Below, one piece after another: positions 51,060 through 60,530 of a stretch of DNA of 64,000 bases. The stretch lies in NCBI RefSeq assembly GCF_018919145.1, contig NZ_JAHLQJ010000007.1, positions 124,001 through 188,000 on the forward strand, read 5' to 3'. Position 1 is the stretch's first letter; each line of letters starts with the position of its first letter. This DNA comes from Paenibacillus brevis. Its GTDB lineage: Bacteria > Bacillota > Bacilli > Paenibacillales > Paenibacillaceae. The position numbers were made by a program, and so were the translations under genes. The notes beneath the pieces were generated by a model, which searched no databases, was not told where the DNA came from, and worked only from the letters and a program-made list of their open reading frames with translations.

Positions 51060-54000
51060 TCAGTGGGTGCCGCCCGCTCCGAAATCGTCATAGCTTGACA
51101 GATCGGCATGATAAAACGCTACGTCGCCATCCAGCAAGGAAAACCTTGCGCCATACGGATCGACAAAGCTGCGGCCAAAGCCCTCCATTTGCCACTGATT
51201 GTTCAATGGCGCATTTTTGTATTGCAAGTGAGGCTGGCTGGTGTTCCGGTTTCGAATCGTCTCGATGTTAAAATTGACGATCAGATAGCCATCGCGCAGG
51301 AAAATTGGAGACTGGTTATCCAACTTGTGCTTACGTCCGTATTCGGCCACATTAAAACCCGCAGGCACCGCATACGGTGCAGCAGGTAAGCTATATTCCC
51401 CGCGCCAAAGCTGAACGGCCGCATTCGCTCGCGCCGTATCAACGCCGTTTGGCACCTGCATGCTGCCAATGAAGGTACGAAGCTGCTGCGGCAGCAACAC
51501 GCCGTCATAACCGCCAACGTAAATCTTCTTTTGCGCCACATCTTTTAAAAACTGCTGCACATACGTGGTCTGATTACCCGTAGCACCACTTAGCCTCCAG
51601 AGGGAATTGGCGGTATTCGTTAGTTCTTGCTGCGGGACATTACGTAGCCGGGTATCCAGCGTCACCAGCCGCTGCTCCGTGTCCTCCGCAGAGCCAATGC
51701 GAATAAACCGTTTGTTGCCTGAGTGATAATACAAGTCCACCGGCTGGCGGTTCTGCCCTTTTTTGTCCACGAAATAGAAGGTTGGCGTAATTAGGATGCC
51801 GTCTCCTGCAGCAAACATATTGCCAAGCGTCTTGACCTCATATTTGAAATGATAGCCTGTCTTTATCGCGACGTTCTTCTTACCAATCTCCGGGTGGCTG
51901 CCCGGACGAATGGGCAGCAAGTACGGAGCTGTGTTGCCCCGCGCTGCACCGTCAATCCCCTTCGAGCCCACCCAATAGCTGTTGCCGGTTGACGTGGCGC
52001 TACCCTTTGTCGTGCGGAACACGGTCTCCCACTGGTAGTCCGCAATATCGGTGATGCGGAAATCAAATAAACGGCCGATCACCTCGACCGGTACTACCTG
52101 CGTCGCCACATGATGGTTGACATCGAGATTGGCATTCGTCTGCGAGGTAAACGAAGCTGGGCTGTTTTCGGCAAAGGAGCGGAACAGCACATCATAATTT
52201 CCCTCGTCTACCCAAACGGGCAAATATAACGTTGTCTGTAGCTGGCCGACCGAGATCGACGTCCAGGTATCCTTCGGAATCAGCGTGGTTCGGTCGGCCT
52301 TGTACACATCGAAGGGGAAACGCACTTGCTTGTCCCGAATGTACTTTGCATAATCCCGGTTGCCATAGCCCGTTATTTCTCGGTGCTGTCCGCTGGTCGG
52401 GATAGTTACTGTAAAGGGTCGATTCAAAATGAGTACCGACCGACCGGAGGTCGGCACCGTCTTCTGGTTATGCGCATGATCGTCGGAGACGGTGGCCCGA
52501 TTCACAACCGGCGTATGCACAGTTACCGGATTGATGCCGGAAATCGGGAAGGCTTGATTGCTGCCGCCGCCAATACCCTTAATCAGCGCATAGGAGAGCG
52601 TTCCGCTGCTTGGTTGCGCAGCCTTGTTACTTTTGCCCGAATCAATGACAAACCCGCTGCCGTACAGCACGTTTTGCCCAATCATCGGCGCAGCGGGAAT
52701 AATGCTCGGGGCGGGAGCCGCTTCTTCAGTTATGCGGTTGTCCATGATGGTCTGTCCGTTAAAGACAAGCGAATCGTTTCTCACCTTGATCTTCCCGACC
52801 GCCTGCTCCGCCTCCGATTTCCAGTTCTCGGTTGGCACTGACGGGCGGCTGGAGCCGCCGTTCAGTGATTGGCCGGGTAAGGTCACATTGCGGTACACCG
52901 GATCGGTCACATGCGACGAGACGGATGCCTCATGGCTAGCTGAGACTGTGGGTGCTGTGTAGCCGCTTGGTTGCAGCGTTACCTTGCCACCCGGCAACGC
53001 ATAGTTGGCTACCTCGGCCCGCTGCAAGCCGTATACCTCCAGCCGGTCGATGAGCCAGTAGCTATACTTGCGCTCCACCGTGTAGTTCTGGGTAACGGTT
53101 TGCGTATCTGAACGCGATACCGGTACGGTTGTCGGGTTGCCCTCGCTGTCCGGCGGGCCGGGGACATACTCCGTCCAGGACAGCGAATACGTGCGACTGA
53201 CCGTAATCGGATACGTTTTCGTTCCTTTTATCTCCGTAAACTGATTCCGGTACAAATAGGCTTTCGCACTCGCGTTCACGTACAGGCTTTCCGAGGTAGG
53301 GATACCCTTGCTCACATCAAAGCGTTCCGCGCCGCGCGCATCCGCCTTGATCACCGCCGATGCCGATGCGTCCATGTCCTCGCGCTGCTGCTCGGAGCCG
53401 GTTTGCGGAGGCTCGCCGCCGCGATTGATCAGTACAGTATGATCGGCGGTCGAGTCGCCCGTCTGGTTGTCCTTATCCGTTACCACGACTGTAATTTTAA
53501 CGGTGACTTGATCGCTGCTGCCAAGCGGAATGCGAATCGGCAGAGACTTGCTAGCTGTTGTGCCGCTCAGTGTGCCGGTTTGGTGGTTGGCATTGACCAA
53601 TTGTGCGTTTTCGATACTCGTAATCCGGTACGATGCAAGTTGGCTTGGCGACTTGGCTTCAAACGTAAAATCGCCCGTCACTGCCGTTTCCGTGGAAGCT
53701 GCCTGCCCTGGCGCGTCGATGCGGGAGGTCACCGTAACGGGCGAAGGCACCTTGTAGATGCCGACAAAGTTGGAGCCGCTCGGACCGACCAGAATGGATC
53801 TCTCTCGCAGCTTACTGTCGCTTTTTTCCTGAATGAACAGCTTCTCTGACGGATTGCTGTTGCTCGTAATATAGGAGCGGATGATTTCATATGTTTGCCC
53901 GCCCTTGGTGATCGTCGCCTCAAAGTTATGCTTCGCCTCTGCTCCTGCCGCGAACTCTCCCTTATCCACCTCCTGCAGCACTGTACCATCTTCCTTCTGG

Positions 54001-54893
54001 TAGATGGCCTTCACTGGACTCGCGGCTTCCTCATACTCGGCAATCGCATCCGATCCGCCCAGTGCGACTGTGAAGCTGCGAATACGAACTTTATCGTTAG
54101 TTTCGGGATCTTCCTGCAACCACTTCTTCTGCGTTGTATCCTGCTTGGGAGACAAGTAGGAGCGGACAATCCGATATGTTTTTCCGCCATCGGTCAAGGT
54201 TGCCGGAAACTCATGGTCAATCGTTTCCCCGATTTTGTATTTGCCCTTCAAAAACGTAACGTCTGACTTTTGAATGATCCGGCCATTGACGGTTTTAGCA
54301 ACGACATCCACCGGAAAGTCTGCGCTGCGATAAGGAATGTGAAGGCCGAAATAGTCATCTAAATCATCAGGAACCCGCCAGCCCTCGGCTTGCTTGATAC
54401 CCGCCAGCGTGTAGAACGGGCCCTTGCGAACCGAACCGTCCCCGTTGATGGAAACCATGACCGCATAGAAATATAAATTGTCATTGTCCTGAATACCGTC
54501 CATGCCTGCCGCCCATAATCGCTGTGTGACTACCGATTCCGTTACCTCATAAAACCCCGTTAAAGGTTGGCCTGGGATTGGCGGGTTTGGGTTTTGTCCT
54601 GTCTGCACGATTTCATCGTTGGAAAAAATGGCATGCTGTTTGGTTCTCGGATCAGCGCACAGTTTCCCTGATGCCGTTTGTGAACAGAACTGTTCTCTAC
54701 TCACAACCCAGCCAACGGTCCGATAGCGAATAGAAGTGCTGGCTGCCGTGCTGGTAATCTTAAATTGTACGATCCCATCTCGTATCGTAATGTCGGGTGC
54801 TGCATGCGATGGCGAAATCTCGAAAAAAGAGAATAAAAAAATGCACGCCATAAGCGTGCATACCAATCGTGTGAATTTTCTCGTCCTATTCAT
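51060..54893 (-). CDS. Very large secreted surface protein with MucBP-like repeats (DUF5704-like)
   Basis: 1277 residues. A signal peptide at about 1-31 ends SPSHA-APD. Two or more MucBP-like repeats are seen at about 200-390 (VVAKTVNGRIIQKSDVTFLKGKYKIGETIDHEF and VKAIYQKEDGTVLQEVDKGEFAAGAEAKHNF, each ending in RSY-x-S and a GSD/GSN turn). The rest is beta-rich and has no anchor motif that I can see. I associate the layout with the DUF5704 proteins of Paenibacillus. Start ATG 54893 overlaps the upstream stop by eight bases and has no strong ribosome site, so it is translationally coupled. Likely a cell-surface or pilus-associated adhesin of the element. Confidence 0.7.
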   Translation of the reverse strand: MNRTRKFTRLVCTLMACIFLFSFFEISPSHAAPDITIRDGIVQFKITSTAASTSIRYRTVGWVVSREQFCSQTASGKLCADPRTKQHAIFSNDEIVQTGQNPNPPIPGQPLTGFYEVTESVVTQRLWAAGMDGIQDNDNLYFYAVMVSINGDGSVRKGPFYTLAGIKQAEGWRVPDDLDDYFGLHIPYRSADFPVDVVAKTVNGRIIQKSDVTFLKGKYKIGETIDHEFPATLTDGGKTYRIVRSYLSPKQDTTQKKWLQEDPETNDKVRIRSFTVALGGSDAIAEYEEAASPVKAIYQKEDGTVLQEVDKGEFAAGAEAKHNFEATITKGGQTYEIIRSYITSNSNPSEKLFIQEKSDSKLRERSILVGPSGSNFVGIYKVPSPVTVTSRIDAPGQAASTETAVTGDFTFEAKSPSQLASYRITSIENAQLVNANHQTGTLSGTTASKSLPIRIPLGSSDQVTVKITVVVTDKDNQTGDSTADHTVLINRGGEPPQTGSEQQREDMDASASAVIKADARGAERFDVSKGIPTSESLYVNASAKAYLYRNQFTEIKGTKTYPITVSRTYSLSWTEYVPGPPDSEGNPTTVPVSRSDTQTVTQNYTVERKYSYWLIDRLEVYGLQRAEVANYALPGGKVTLQPSGYTAPTVSASHEASVSSHVTDPVYRNVTLPGQSLNGGSSRPSVPTENWKSEAEQAVGKIKVRNDSLVFNGQTIMDNRITEEAAPAPSIIPAAPMIGQNVLYGSGFVIDSGKSNKAAQPSSGTLSYALIKGIGGGSNQAFPISGINPVTVHTPVVNRATVSDDHAHNQKTVPTSGRSVLILNRPFTVTIPTSGQHREITGYGNRDYAKYIRDKQVRFPFDVYKADRTTLIPKDTWTSISVGQLQTTLYLPVWVDEGNYDVLFRSFAENSPASFTSQTNANLDVNHHVATQVVPVEVIGRLFDFRITDIADYQWETVFRTTKGSATSTGNSYWVGSKGIDGAARGNTAPYLLPIRPGSHPEIGKKNVAIKTGYHFKYEVKTLGNMFAAGDGILITPTFYFVDKKGQNRQPVDLYYHSGNKRFIRIGSAEDTEQRLVTLDTRLRNVPQQELTNTANSLWRLSGATGNQTTYVQQFLKDVAQKKIYVGGYDGVLLPQQLRTFIGSMQVPNGVDTARANAAVQLWRGEYSLPAAPYAVPAGFNVAEYGRKHKLDNQSPIFLRDGYLIVNFNIETIRNRNTSQPHLQYKNAPLNNQWQMEGFGRSFVDPYGARFSLLDGDVAFYHADLSSYDDFGAGGTH

Positions 54894-56001
54894 CTTTTTC
54901 AGCCGCCTTCACAAACATATAGTTGGAGAAAAGACTGGCTGTTGGAGAGACTTTTAATGTGCTACCCCAATCCCCACCAACATTGGTACTCATCTGAATG
55001 TCAGTATACCCTTCATACCATGCTCCTTTTTCAAATCGGAGATCGTTCGGGAACCATTGATCATATAGCAGACGTTCCGATTTATCATAATCAACAAAGC
55101 GTACCCTGAAATGTGCGCGAATATGATCGGAGCCAAAACCATCATAGAAGCTCATGCTTGGTTCGGGATCAAGGTAGCCCTCAATACGAATATGATTTTC
55201 TTTCACCCAACTCACATATTCACGAATGCGCCGCAGCTCTCCATCCGAGTTCTGCATCTTGGTCGCGAAAAGTGCTTGTGCCCACGAATCGTCAATTGTC
55301 CGATAATCCACATTCAGCCAGAGACTCCCAAACGTCTTAATACGGGTCATCCAAATATCCTTGTTTTGCTTACTATATTCTGCTTGGCCTGCAACAGTAG
55401 CGGCCACCTTATATCTTTCCTCATGATGATAAGGATACACCATTTCATACATCGCGTTCGAAACATCCGCCAGAATATAAGGATAGTCCGCTGCATTTTT
55501 CGGGAGATTGGTCGTGCGAATTAGCCTCCCCCACGGATCGGTCTTGCCATTCAGTTGTTCCGTTGAGGTCAAAAAAACCGTATTCGTTTTACTGTCCCAC
55601 TCCACCGCCACGCCAAGGATTTCGCTGACAAATCGCAACGGAACAAAGGTGCGGCCGCCTTGCATTACTGCTTGGGTATCAAAGGCCACTTCTTCGTCAT
55701 TGACCGTTGCGATATTGCTGCCAATGGTTAAGCGGATGCTTTGTTTATCCTTCTGAATCGGAACCGACCTGCTCTCCGCTTCCCAGCCAACCTTTGCACC
55801 GAGCGCCTCCGCGACAAACCGCACCGGCACCAACGTCCGCTGGTTCTCGTCGATGAACGCCTGCGCATCGGGAAACCACAGCTTCATGCCGTCCATCACG
55901 ACCGTGACAAACGTTGGCGGCTTGGACGCCGCACTCGCAGTAAGAACAAACCCATTCACCAGCACGGTCATGATCAGCACCAGTAACATTCGTTTTTTCA
56001 A
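54886..56001 (-). CDS. Secreted protein with copper-amine-oxidase-N (stalk) domains
   Basis: 371 residues from TTG 56001 (AAGGAGTGAAGCGG upstream). Signal peptide at about 1-25 (KKRMLLVLIMTVLVNGFVLTASA). Two stalk half-repeats: DENQRTLVPVRFVAEALGAKVGWEAES and QGGRTFVPLRFVSEILGVAVEWDSKTNTVFL, the family signature. The C-terminal 220 residues are unassigned and acidic. Stalk domains bind cell-wall or partner proteins in Paenibacillus. Coupled to the large surface protein downstream. Confidence 0.85.
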   Translation of the reverse strand: MKKRMLLVLIMTVLVNGFVLTASAASKPPTFVTVVMDGMKLWFPDAQAFIDENQRTLVPVRFVAEALGAKVGWEAESRSVPIQKDKQSIRLTIGSNIATVNDEEVAFDTQAVMQGGRTFVPLRFVSEILGVAVEWDSKTNTVFLTSTEQLNGKTDPWGRLIRTTNLPKNAADYPYILADVSNAMYEMVYPYHHEERYKVAATVAGQAEYSKQNKDIWMTRIKTFGSLWLNVDYRTIDDSWAQALFATKMQNSDGELRRIREYVSWVKENHIRIEGYLDPEPSMSFYDGFGSDHIRAHFRVRFVDYDKSERLLYDQWFPNDLRFEKGAWYEGYTDIQMSTNVGGDWGSTLKVSPTASLFSNYMFVKAAEKDE

Positions 56002-56102
56002 CCGCTTCACTCCTTAAATCAGAATGGTCCGTATGGAAAAACTTTCTTGTCCCTTTATGATAGGGGATACCGCTGGCGCCTGTCTACCTTACAAATGGGA
56101 AA

Positions 56103-56137
56103 GCGGCTCCCATTCTTAATGAAGAAATGGGAGCCGC
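56103..56137 (-). terminator. Terminator after the small WxL-like gene
   Basis: GCGGCTCCCATT (56103-56114) pairs perfectly with AATGGGAGCCGC (56126-56137), eight bases beyond the stop at 56145. A short T-rich stretch follows on the minus strand, so the gene set from 59526 may partly end here. Confidence 0.7.
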
Positions 56138-56144
56138 GCCTTGC

Positions 56145-56765
56145 TTACACGCCCGAGCCGAGGGTGAAGGTCAACGTCGCCGTATAGGTAGTCGCAACCG
56201 TGCCGACCACATCATTCACCTCATACTTGCTGGAGCCGCTGCTTACCGAAGCCACCGTAACGGTTTTCGGCACTGCGAGCGAATAAGAAACGCCTGCCGT
56301 ATACTCGCCCATGCCGTAGCCCGGCGCTGCCTGGATCAGCTTGAGCGGCGTGGCAGACAGCGTGCCGTTATAGGCCAGCGGCCCATGGGTCGGATCGACG
56401 GATTGGCCGCTCAAGGAAATAACCGGTGTACCGACAATGACAGAAACAGCGCTGGCCGGAATTTTGACGGTATACGTGCCCGAGGTCGTAGGATCAGGCA
56501 AGGAGCCGCTCACAAAATCGGTGGACGAAACGGATACCGACCAGCCTGCACCGCTGCCGCGGCTGTCGCGAACGGTAATTCCATTGGAGGCCGTCGAAAT
56601 CTGATTCGCGGTTATGTCCAGCGTTACCGCGCTGAAGGAAATGGTAGTCTGCGACGATTGATTTGTCCCTGCAATGATGGACACCGTTTCGGCATGGACG
56701 GCGGCAGGAAGCAGAAGTGCGGTTGCCAGGGCAAGGGGAAGTAGCTTGCGAATGAAGTTGAACAT
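56145..56765 (-). CDS. WxL-like cell-wall surface protein
   Basis: 206 residues from ATG 56765 (GGAGAAATAATCC). Signal peptide at about 1-25 (FNFIRKLLPLALATALLLPAAVHA). Two degenerate WxL-type motifs: GAGWSVSVSS near residue 75 (W-x-V) and TYTATLTFTLGSG at the very end, where family members read YTATITWTL. The spacing and C-terminal position are those of WxL proteins, which bind peptidoglycan non-covalently and pair with a WxL-interacting protein; one is encoded next door. Confidence 0.7.
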   Translation of the reverse strand: MFNFIRKLLPLALATALLLPAAVHAETVSIIAGTNQSSQTTISFSAVTLDITANQISTASNGITVRDSRGSGAGWSVSVSSTDFVSGSLPDPTTSGTYTVKIPASAVSVIVGTPVISLSGQSVDPTHGPLAYNGTLSATPLKLIQAAPGYGMGEYTAGVSYSLAVPKTVTVASVSSGSSKYEVNDVVGTVATTYTATLTFTLGSGV

Positions 56766-56833
56766 GGATTATTTCTCCTTTACAAATGATTTAATCTATA
56801 TGAACACGCTGTGCCTGGGCGCAGCATGGGGCT

Positions 56834-57871
56834 TTAATGCGGCTCCTTCTTACGTCGCTTGTCATTACGCTTTCGAAGCCATGTGACAATGGCAAGTAGC
56901 AGCAACAGTCCGGCATACAGGTAGAGGCGATACTCCCCAAGCCACGACGCGGGTAACGAGGAACCGTCCTCCGCCACCTGCACCACCTTACCCGAAGACG
57001 CCGTCCCCCAACGTGTCCGTTCTTCCTCCCCTTCTACCTCGAAGGTCAGCACCCTTTGCACCGAATGCCCGTTGACGGTTGTGGAAACCTCCGCAACGTA
57101 CGCTCCCGGAACCAATGCTCGACTCAGCTCGGCTCGGTGCTGCGCCACTGTCCCCGCGTAGATGGAGTCAAAGTGGGTTTCCAATTGCAGCACCGGCTTG
57201 TCCTCCTCTAGCTTTTTGACCAGCACCTTCATCTCCGGCTTGGACAAGCTGCCGCCCTCATTCATTAGCAAAATGGAGAGGAACGCTTTTTCATTCTCCT
57301 GTCCATACGTGATCGAATGCGGAATCGCCTGAGGCGGCTTCGCTTCGTCCAGCTTATAGTTGAGAACGACCTGAAGGCCGGTTTTGCGGATGATATGCGT
57401 CACAAACCTCGCCCGCGCGTCGTCCGTCACCTCAACGGCCTGATCCTGATTGTCATACACGCCGATAACCGCAATATACTGCCCCGGCTGTACGGCAGCA
57501 GGGAAGCGTAGCTTTACGCTAAAGCGTTGTGTTTCCCCCGCACGCAACGTAATGGTGCGATCAGGAGTTGTAAACCAGGCAGCCGCCCCGAGATCCGGAT
57601 CATCCGGCAATGTAAAATCCTTGCCGCCGCCAAGTGCCGGAGTAGCCTCCGCCATGTAGAGCAAGGCGGTGATGTCCTGCTCCGTCGGATTGCTGATCTC
57701 TACCGCATACTCGCGTTCCTCGCCGGGGACAATTTCCTCGACGTAAGCGCCGAGTTGCGGATGGATGCGCTTGGGATCGCCGCTCACGATTAATTGCTGT
57801 CCCTCTGTCGGGGCGGAAAACCCCGTTCCAACCCAAAAAACCGTTGCCAGCAGCAACAGTCGAATCCACAT
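56834..57871 (-). CDS. WxL-interacting protein (DUF916/DUF3324-like)
   Basis: 345 residues from ATG 57871 (AAAGGAGTGAATAAACG). Signal peptide at about 1-25. SGDPKRIHPQLGAYVEEIVPGEEREYAVEISNPTEQDITALLYMAEAT is the peptidoglycan-binding DUF916 opening. AGETQRFSVKLRFPAAVQPGQYIAVIGVYD is its second Ig-like strand set, and VLKKLEEDKPVLQLETHF is in the DUF3324-like domain. A final membrane helix (LYLYAGLLLLLAIVTWL) and a basic tail anchor it. In low-GC Firmicutes such proteins assemble WxL proteins on the wall. Confidence 0.82.
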   Translation of the reverse strand: MWIRLLLLATVFWVGTGFSAPTEGQQLIVSGDPKRIHPQLGAYVEEIVPGEEREYAVEISNPTEQDITALLYMAEATPALGGGKDFTLPDDPDLGAAAWFTTPDRTITLRAGETQRFSVKLRFPAAVQPGQYIAVIGVYDNQDQAVEVTDDARARFVTHIIRKTGLQVVLNYKLDEAKPPQAIPHSITYGQENEKAFLSILLMNEGGSLSKPEMKVLVKKLEEDKPVLQLETHFDSIYAGTVAQHRAELSRALVPGAYVAEVSTTVNGHSVQRVLTFEVEGEEERTRWGTASSGKVVQVAEDGSSLPASWLGEYRLYLYAGLLLLLAIVTWLRKRNDKRRKKEPH

Positions 57872-57891
57872 CGTTTATTCACTCCTTTGGT

Positions 57892-59526
57892 TCAAATTCC
57901 GCTCGTGAGTGTGAAGGTGAGCGTACATGTATACGTGCCGGCCAACAACCCAATGGTGTCACCCGGCGTATAGGCTGAGGCAGGCGAAGCCTGCAATACC
58001 TGCACAGTTATCGGCACTGTCAGCGCCAAAGACAAGGTCGTCTCATACTTCCCTGTGCCGTATCCGGCATCGGCCTGGATAATCGGAACGGAGGTGGGCC
58101 CCAATATTTGTCCCGGCAGGTACTTGGGGCCGTGAACGGCGTCAATCTCCATTCCTTGTAGCACGGTAATCGGCGATGCGCCGCTCAACGCCAAGGTTGA
58201 AGCCGGGAAGCTTGCGATCATACTGCTGCTTCCCGTTGTCGGATCAAGTCCAGACCAGTAGAAGGGGGAAGCAGATACGCCCAACATCCATCCCGCGTTA
58301 TAGCCGCGCAAGTCGGAAACCATGATGGGTAACGTTGCCAAGCTGTGAAGCGTGGATGGCAGAACTACCGGCGAAAACGTAGCCGTTCCCTTGGCGGCTG
58401 TCATTGTACCCGTCACCAGGCCGGGCACAGCACGTGAGCCTCCACCATAGCCAAGCACAGCCCCCGTTCCATTGCCCCAGCTATACAGCAATTCGTTCGT
58501 TATTCCCGCCAATACAAAGTTGGACTTCGTACTGCCAACAAACTGTACTCCTTCAATCTGCGTTTGTACTGGTGAATGGCGATCCGCGCCGGTCCCGTCT
58601 CCCAGCTTGCCGCCCCAATTCGACCCCCAGCCCCATAACTCTCCATTCGACAGCCGCGCATGTGTGTAATCTCCGCTGGCATGAATAGAGGCTACATTCG
58701 TCAACGCAGAGAACAGCGTAGGCTCGTATCGCCTGATGGTATCGCCAAAGCCCAACTGCCCATACGTATTTACACCCCAGCACCAGACCTGACCGTTGTC
58801 GTCCATCGCAAAGGAGGAATCGCTTCCTGCCGATACGCTGACGATATTCGCCAAGGTGCTGTGCCAGTAAGGTGTCGTCACTGGCGGCCCAGCGCCGCCA
58901 TTGCCAATGCCACCGTAGCTGTTGCTTCCCCAAGCATACACATGTCCGTTCGTCGTAACAGCCACACTATGCGCGCCACCAGCCGCTACGCTTCGAACTG
59001 CAGGCAGTCCCAATACTTGCACCGGGGAGCTTTTGCCCACGCTTGTCCCATCGCCAAGCTGTCCCTGCTGATTGTCACCAACCGCCCATAAAGTCCCGTC
59101 CTCACGTACAAAGAACGCAAAATGGACACCAGCCTCCACCTGTGTCACATCAGACAGCGAAAGCAGTGTTGGCTCATTTCTTTGTTGGGAGTCACCAAGG
59201 CCAAGCTGCCCCTCCGCGCCTCGTCCCCACGCCCAAACGGAGCCATCTACTTGAAGCGCGTAGCCCGAAGTCAAGCCACAAGCGATGTCCTTGATCTGAT
59301 GCAGGGATTGAATCCGGGTAGGGAACGAAACGGCAGCGCCGCTGGAATCGTATCCCAACTGTCTTTGTTGGTTGCTTCCCCATGACCACACCGTCCCATC
59401 CGATTTCAACGCCATGGCGAACTCGCTGCCACCGCATGCCTGAACATAGACTGGCCCGGCTGCCTGTATGGCAGGATTATAGACGGCAAGCCACAGCATG
59501 ATTCCGATTAATACACGGATATACAC
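57892..59526 (-). CDS. RCC1 beta-propeller fused to a WxL-like wall-binding domain
   Basis: 544 residues from GTG 59526 (AGGAGGCAGTCGGAT). Signal peptide at about 1-22. Residues about 40-360 are RCC1-type repeats of about 50 residues with the W-G-x-N/G-x-x-G-Q-L-G-x-G pattern: VWSWGSNQQRQLGY, VWAWGRGAEGQLGLGD, LWAVGDNQQGQLGDG, VYAWGSNSYGGIGNG, VWCWGVNTYGQLGFGD, LWGWGSNWGGKLGDG. From about 370 the domain matches the WxL-like protein next door, ending TYTCTLTFTLTSGI. A wall-displayed propeller, probably for protein binding. Confidence 0.85.
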   Translation of the reverse strand: MYIRVLIGIMLWLAVYNPAIQAAGPVYVQACGGSEFAMALKSDGTVWSWGSNQQRQLGYDSSGAAVSFPTRIQSLHQIKDIACGLTSGYALQVDGSVWAWGRGAEGQLGLGDSQQRNEPTLLSLSDVTQVEAGVHFAFFVREDGTLWAVGDNQQGQLGDGTSVGKSSPVQVLGLPAVRSVAAGGAHSVAVTTNGHVYAWGSNSYGGIGNGGAGPPVTTPYWHSTLANIVSVSAGSDSSFAMDDNGQVWCWGVNTYGQLGFGDTIRRYEPTLFSALTNVASIHASGDYTHARLSNGELWGWGSNWGGKLGDGTGADRHSPVQTQIEGVQFVGSTKSNFVLAGITNELLYSWGNGTGAVLGYGGGSRAVPGLVTGTMTAAKGTATFSPVVLPSTLHSLATLPIMVSDLRGYNAGWMLGVSASPFYWSGLDPTTGSSSMIASFPASTLALSGASPITVLQGMEIDAVHGPKYLPGQILGPTSVPIIQADAGYGTGKYETTLSLALTVPITVQVLQASPASAYTPGDTIGLLAGTYTCTLTFTLTSGI

Positions 59527-59555
59527 ATCCGACTGCCTCCTCTCTTGAACACGAG

Positions 59556-60530
59556 CTAGGGTGAGCAGGGCAGCGGCATGTATCCCTTGCGTGCTGCTGC
59601 CTGTTCGCTGACAAACACTTCTTCACGCGGGTAGCCATAGCCGCAGGAGCTGCGGTAGTACACCTTTATTTCTCCCTTGCGAGCGCCGATAATAGCCTCC
59701 TGCTTTAGCACCCGGCTCCCGCCAAGCGCGTAGCTGTTGTACTGCCTAGCGCCAATCGGAATGCCTTGTAGAAATGCTAGGACGCCTACGTCGTCGATGC
59801 TGTTGCTCCAGTCCTCCTCCGGAATCAACGGCAAGGTGAACACGTAAGAAAACCCATCCCGAGAGACCGTTTCGTTGTATTGGTTGATCCGATAAGCCAG
59901 CTCGTCCTGAATCGCCCCGACAATCGTGCTGCGCCTTGTCCGCTCAAATTGTTCGGCATCCTGCAGAAGCGGAATCGACGTTTTCTGCCTAATGTCCTGC
60001 CGTAGCCCCTCTTGCCAGCTCCCACTCGCCGCATCGTAGGCCAGCACCTCCTGATCCAGCGTAAACGACAGGCTGTTTCCCGCCACGTCCGAATAAGCAT
60101 ACGGCTTCTTCGCTCCCCAAACCGGCTTCATGATCACTTTTCCGTCCGTGCCCGTCCATTCCTGCTCGCTGTAGACGTAGAAGCCGTCATAACCGACGAT
60201 AACAATTGCCGGAATGTAACGTTGCAGTGTGCCTTGAGCCACGGGATCACCTGTAACACCGAAGCCCGCATCAAGCGTTCGGTAGAACGCCACAACAGCG
60301 TCTTCCTTGTTAAGCGCAATTCGTTTGTCCGAGCCATACTGTGCTTCCCGTTGCTGGCTGGCATTACCGATCAACTGGCTCGCCGCATCGTCCACTGCCG
60401 CATCCAGCGCCGCATCGTAACGCAGCTCGGTTAGCAGCGTCCGGCGCAGCGCATCCGTCTCGATGCGGTTGATTGTCGCAAACGGGAGGAACAACAGCGC
60501 GCCGACTATGGCCCACTCAATCCATCGCAT
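59556..60530 (-). CDS. Tad-operon membrane-anchored pseudopilin-like protein 3
   Basis: 324 residues from ATG 60530 (GGAGGATGGTACGCC; 14-base overlap with the previous gene). One N-terminal helix (MRWIEWAIVGALLFLPFATI), then a large extracellular domain with no recognised motif except GYDGFYVYSEQEW and a YGYPREEVFVSEQ end. Its position after two smaller one-helix proteins and the pilin suggests a minor pilin or tip protein of the Tad-like system. Family not recognised. Confidence 0.6.
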   Translation of the reverse strand: MRWIEWAIVGALLFLPFATINRIETDALRRTLLTELRYDAALDAAVDDAASQLIGNASQQREAQYGSDKRIALNKEDAVVAFYRTLDAGFGVTGDPVAQGTLQRYIPAIVIVGYDGFYVYSEQEWTGTDGKVIMKPVWGAKKPYAYSDVAGNSLSFTLDQEVLAYDAASGSWQEGLRQDIRQKTSIPLLQDAEQFERTRRSTIVGAIQDELAYRINQYNETVSRDGFSYVFTLPLIPEEDWSNSIDDVGVLAFLQGIPIGARQYNSYALGGSRVLKQEAIIGARKGEIKVYYRSSCGYGYPREEVFVSEQAAARKGYMPLPCSP

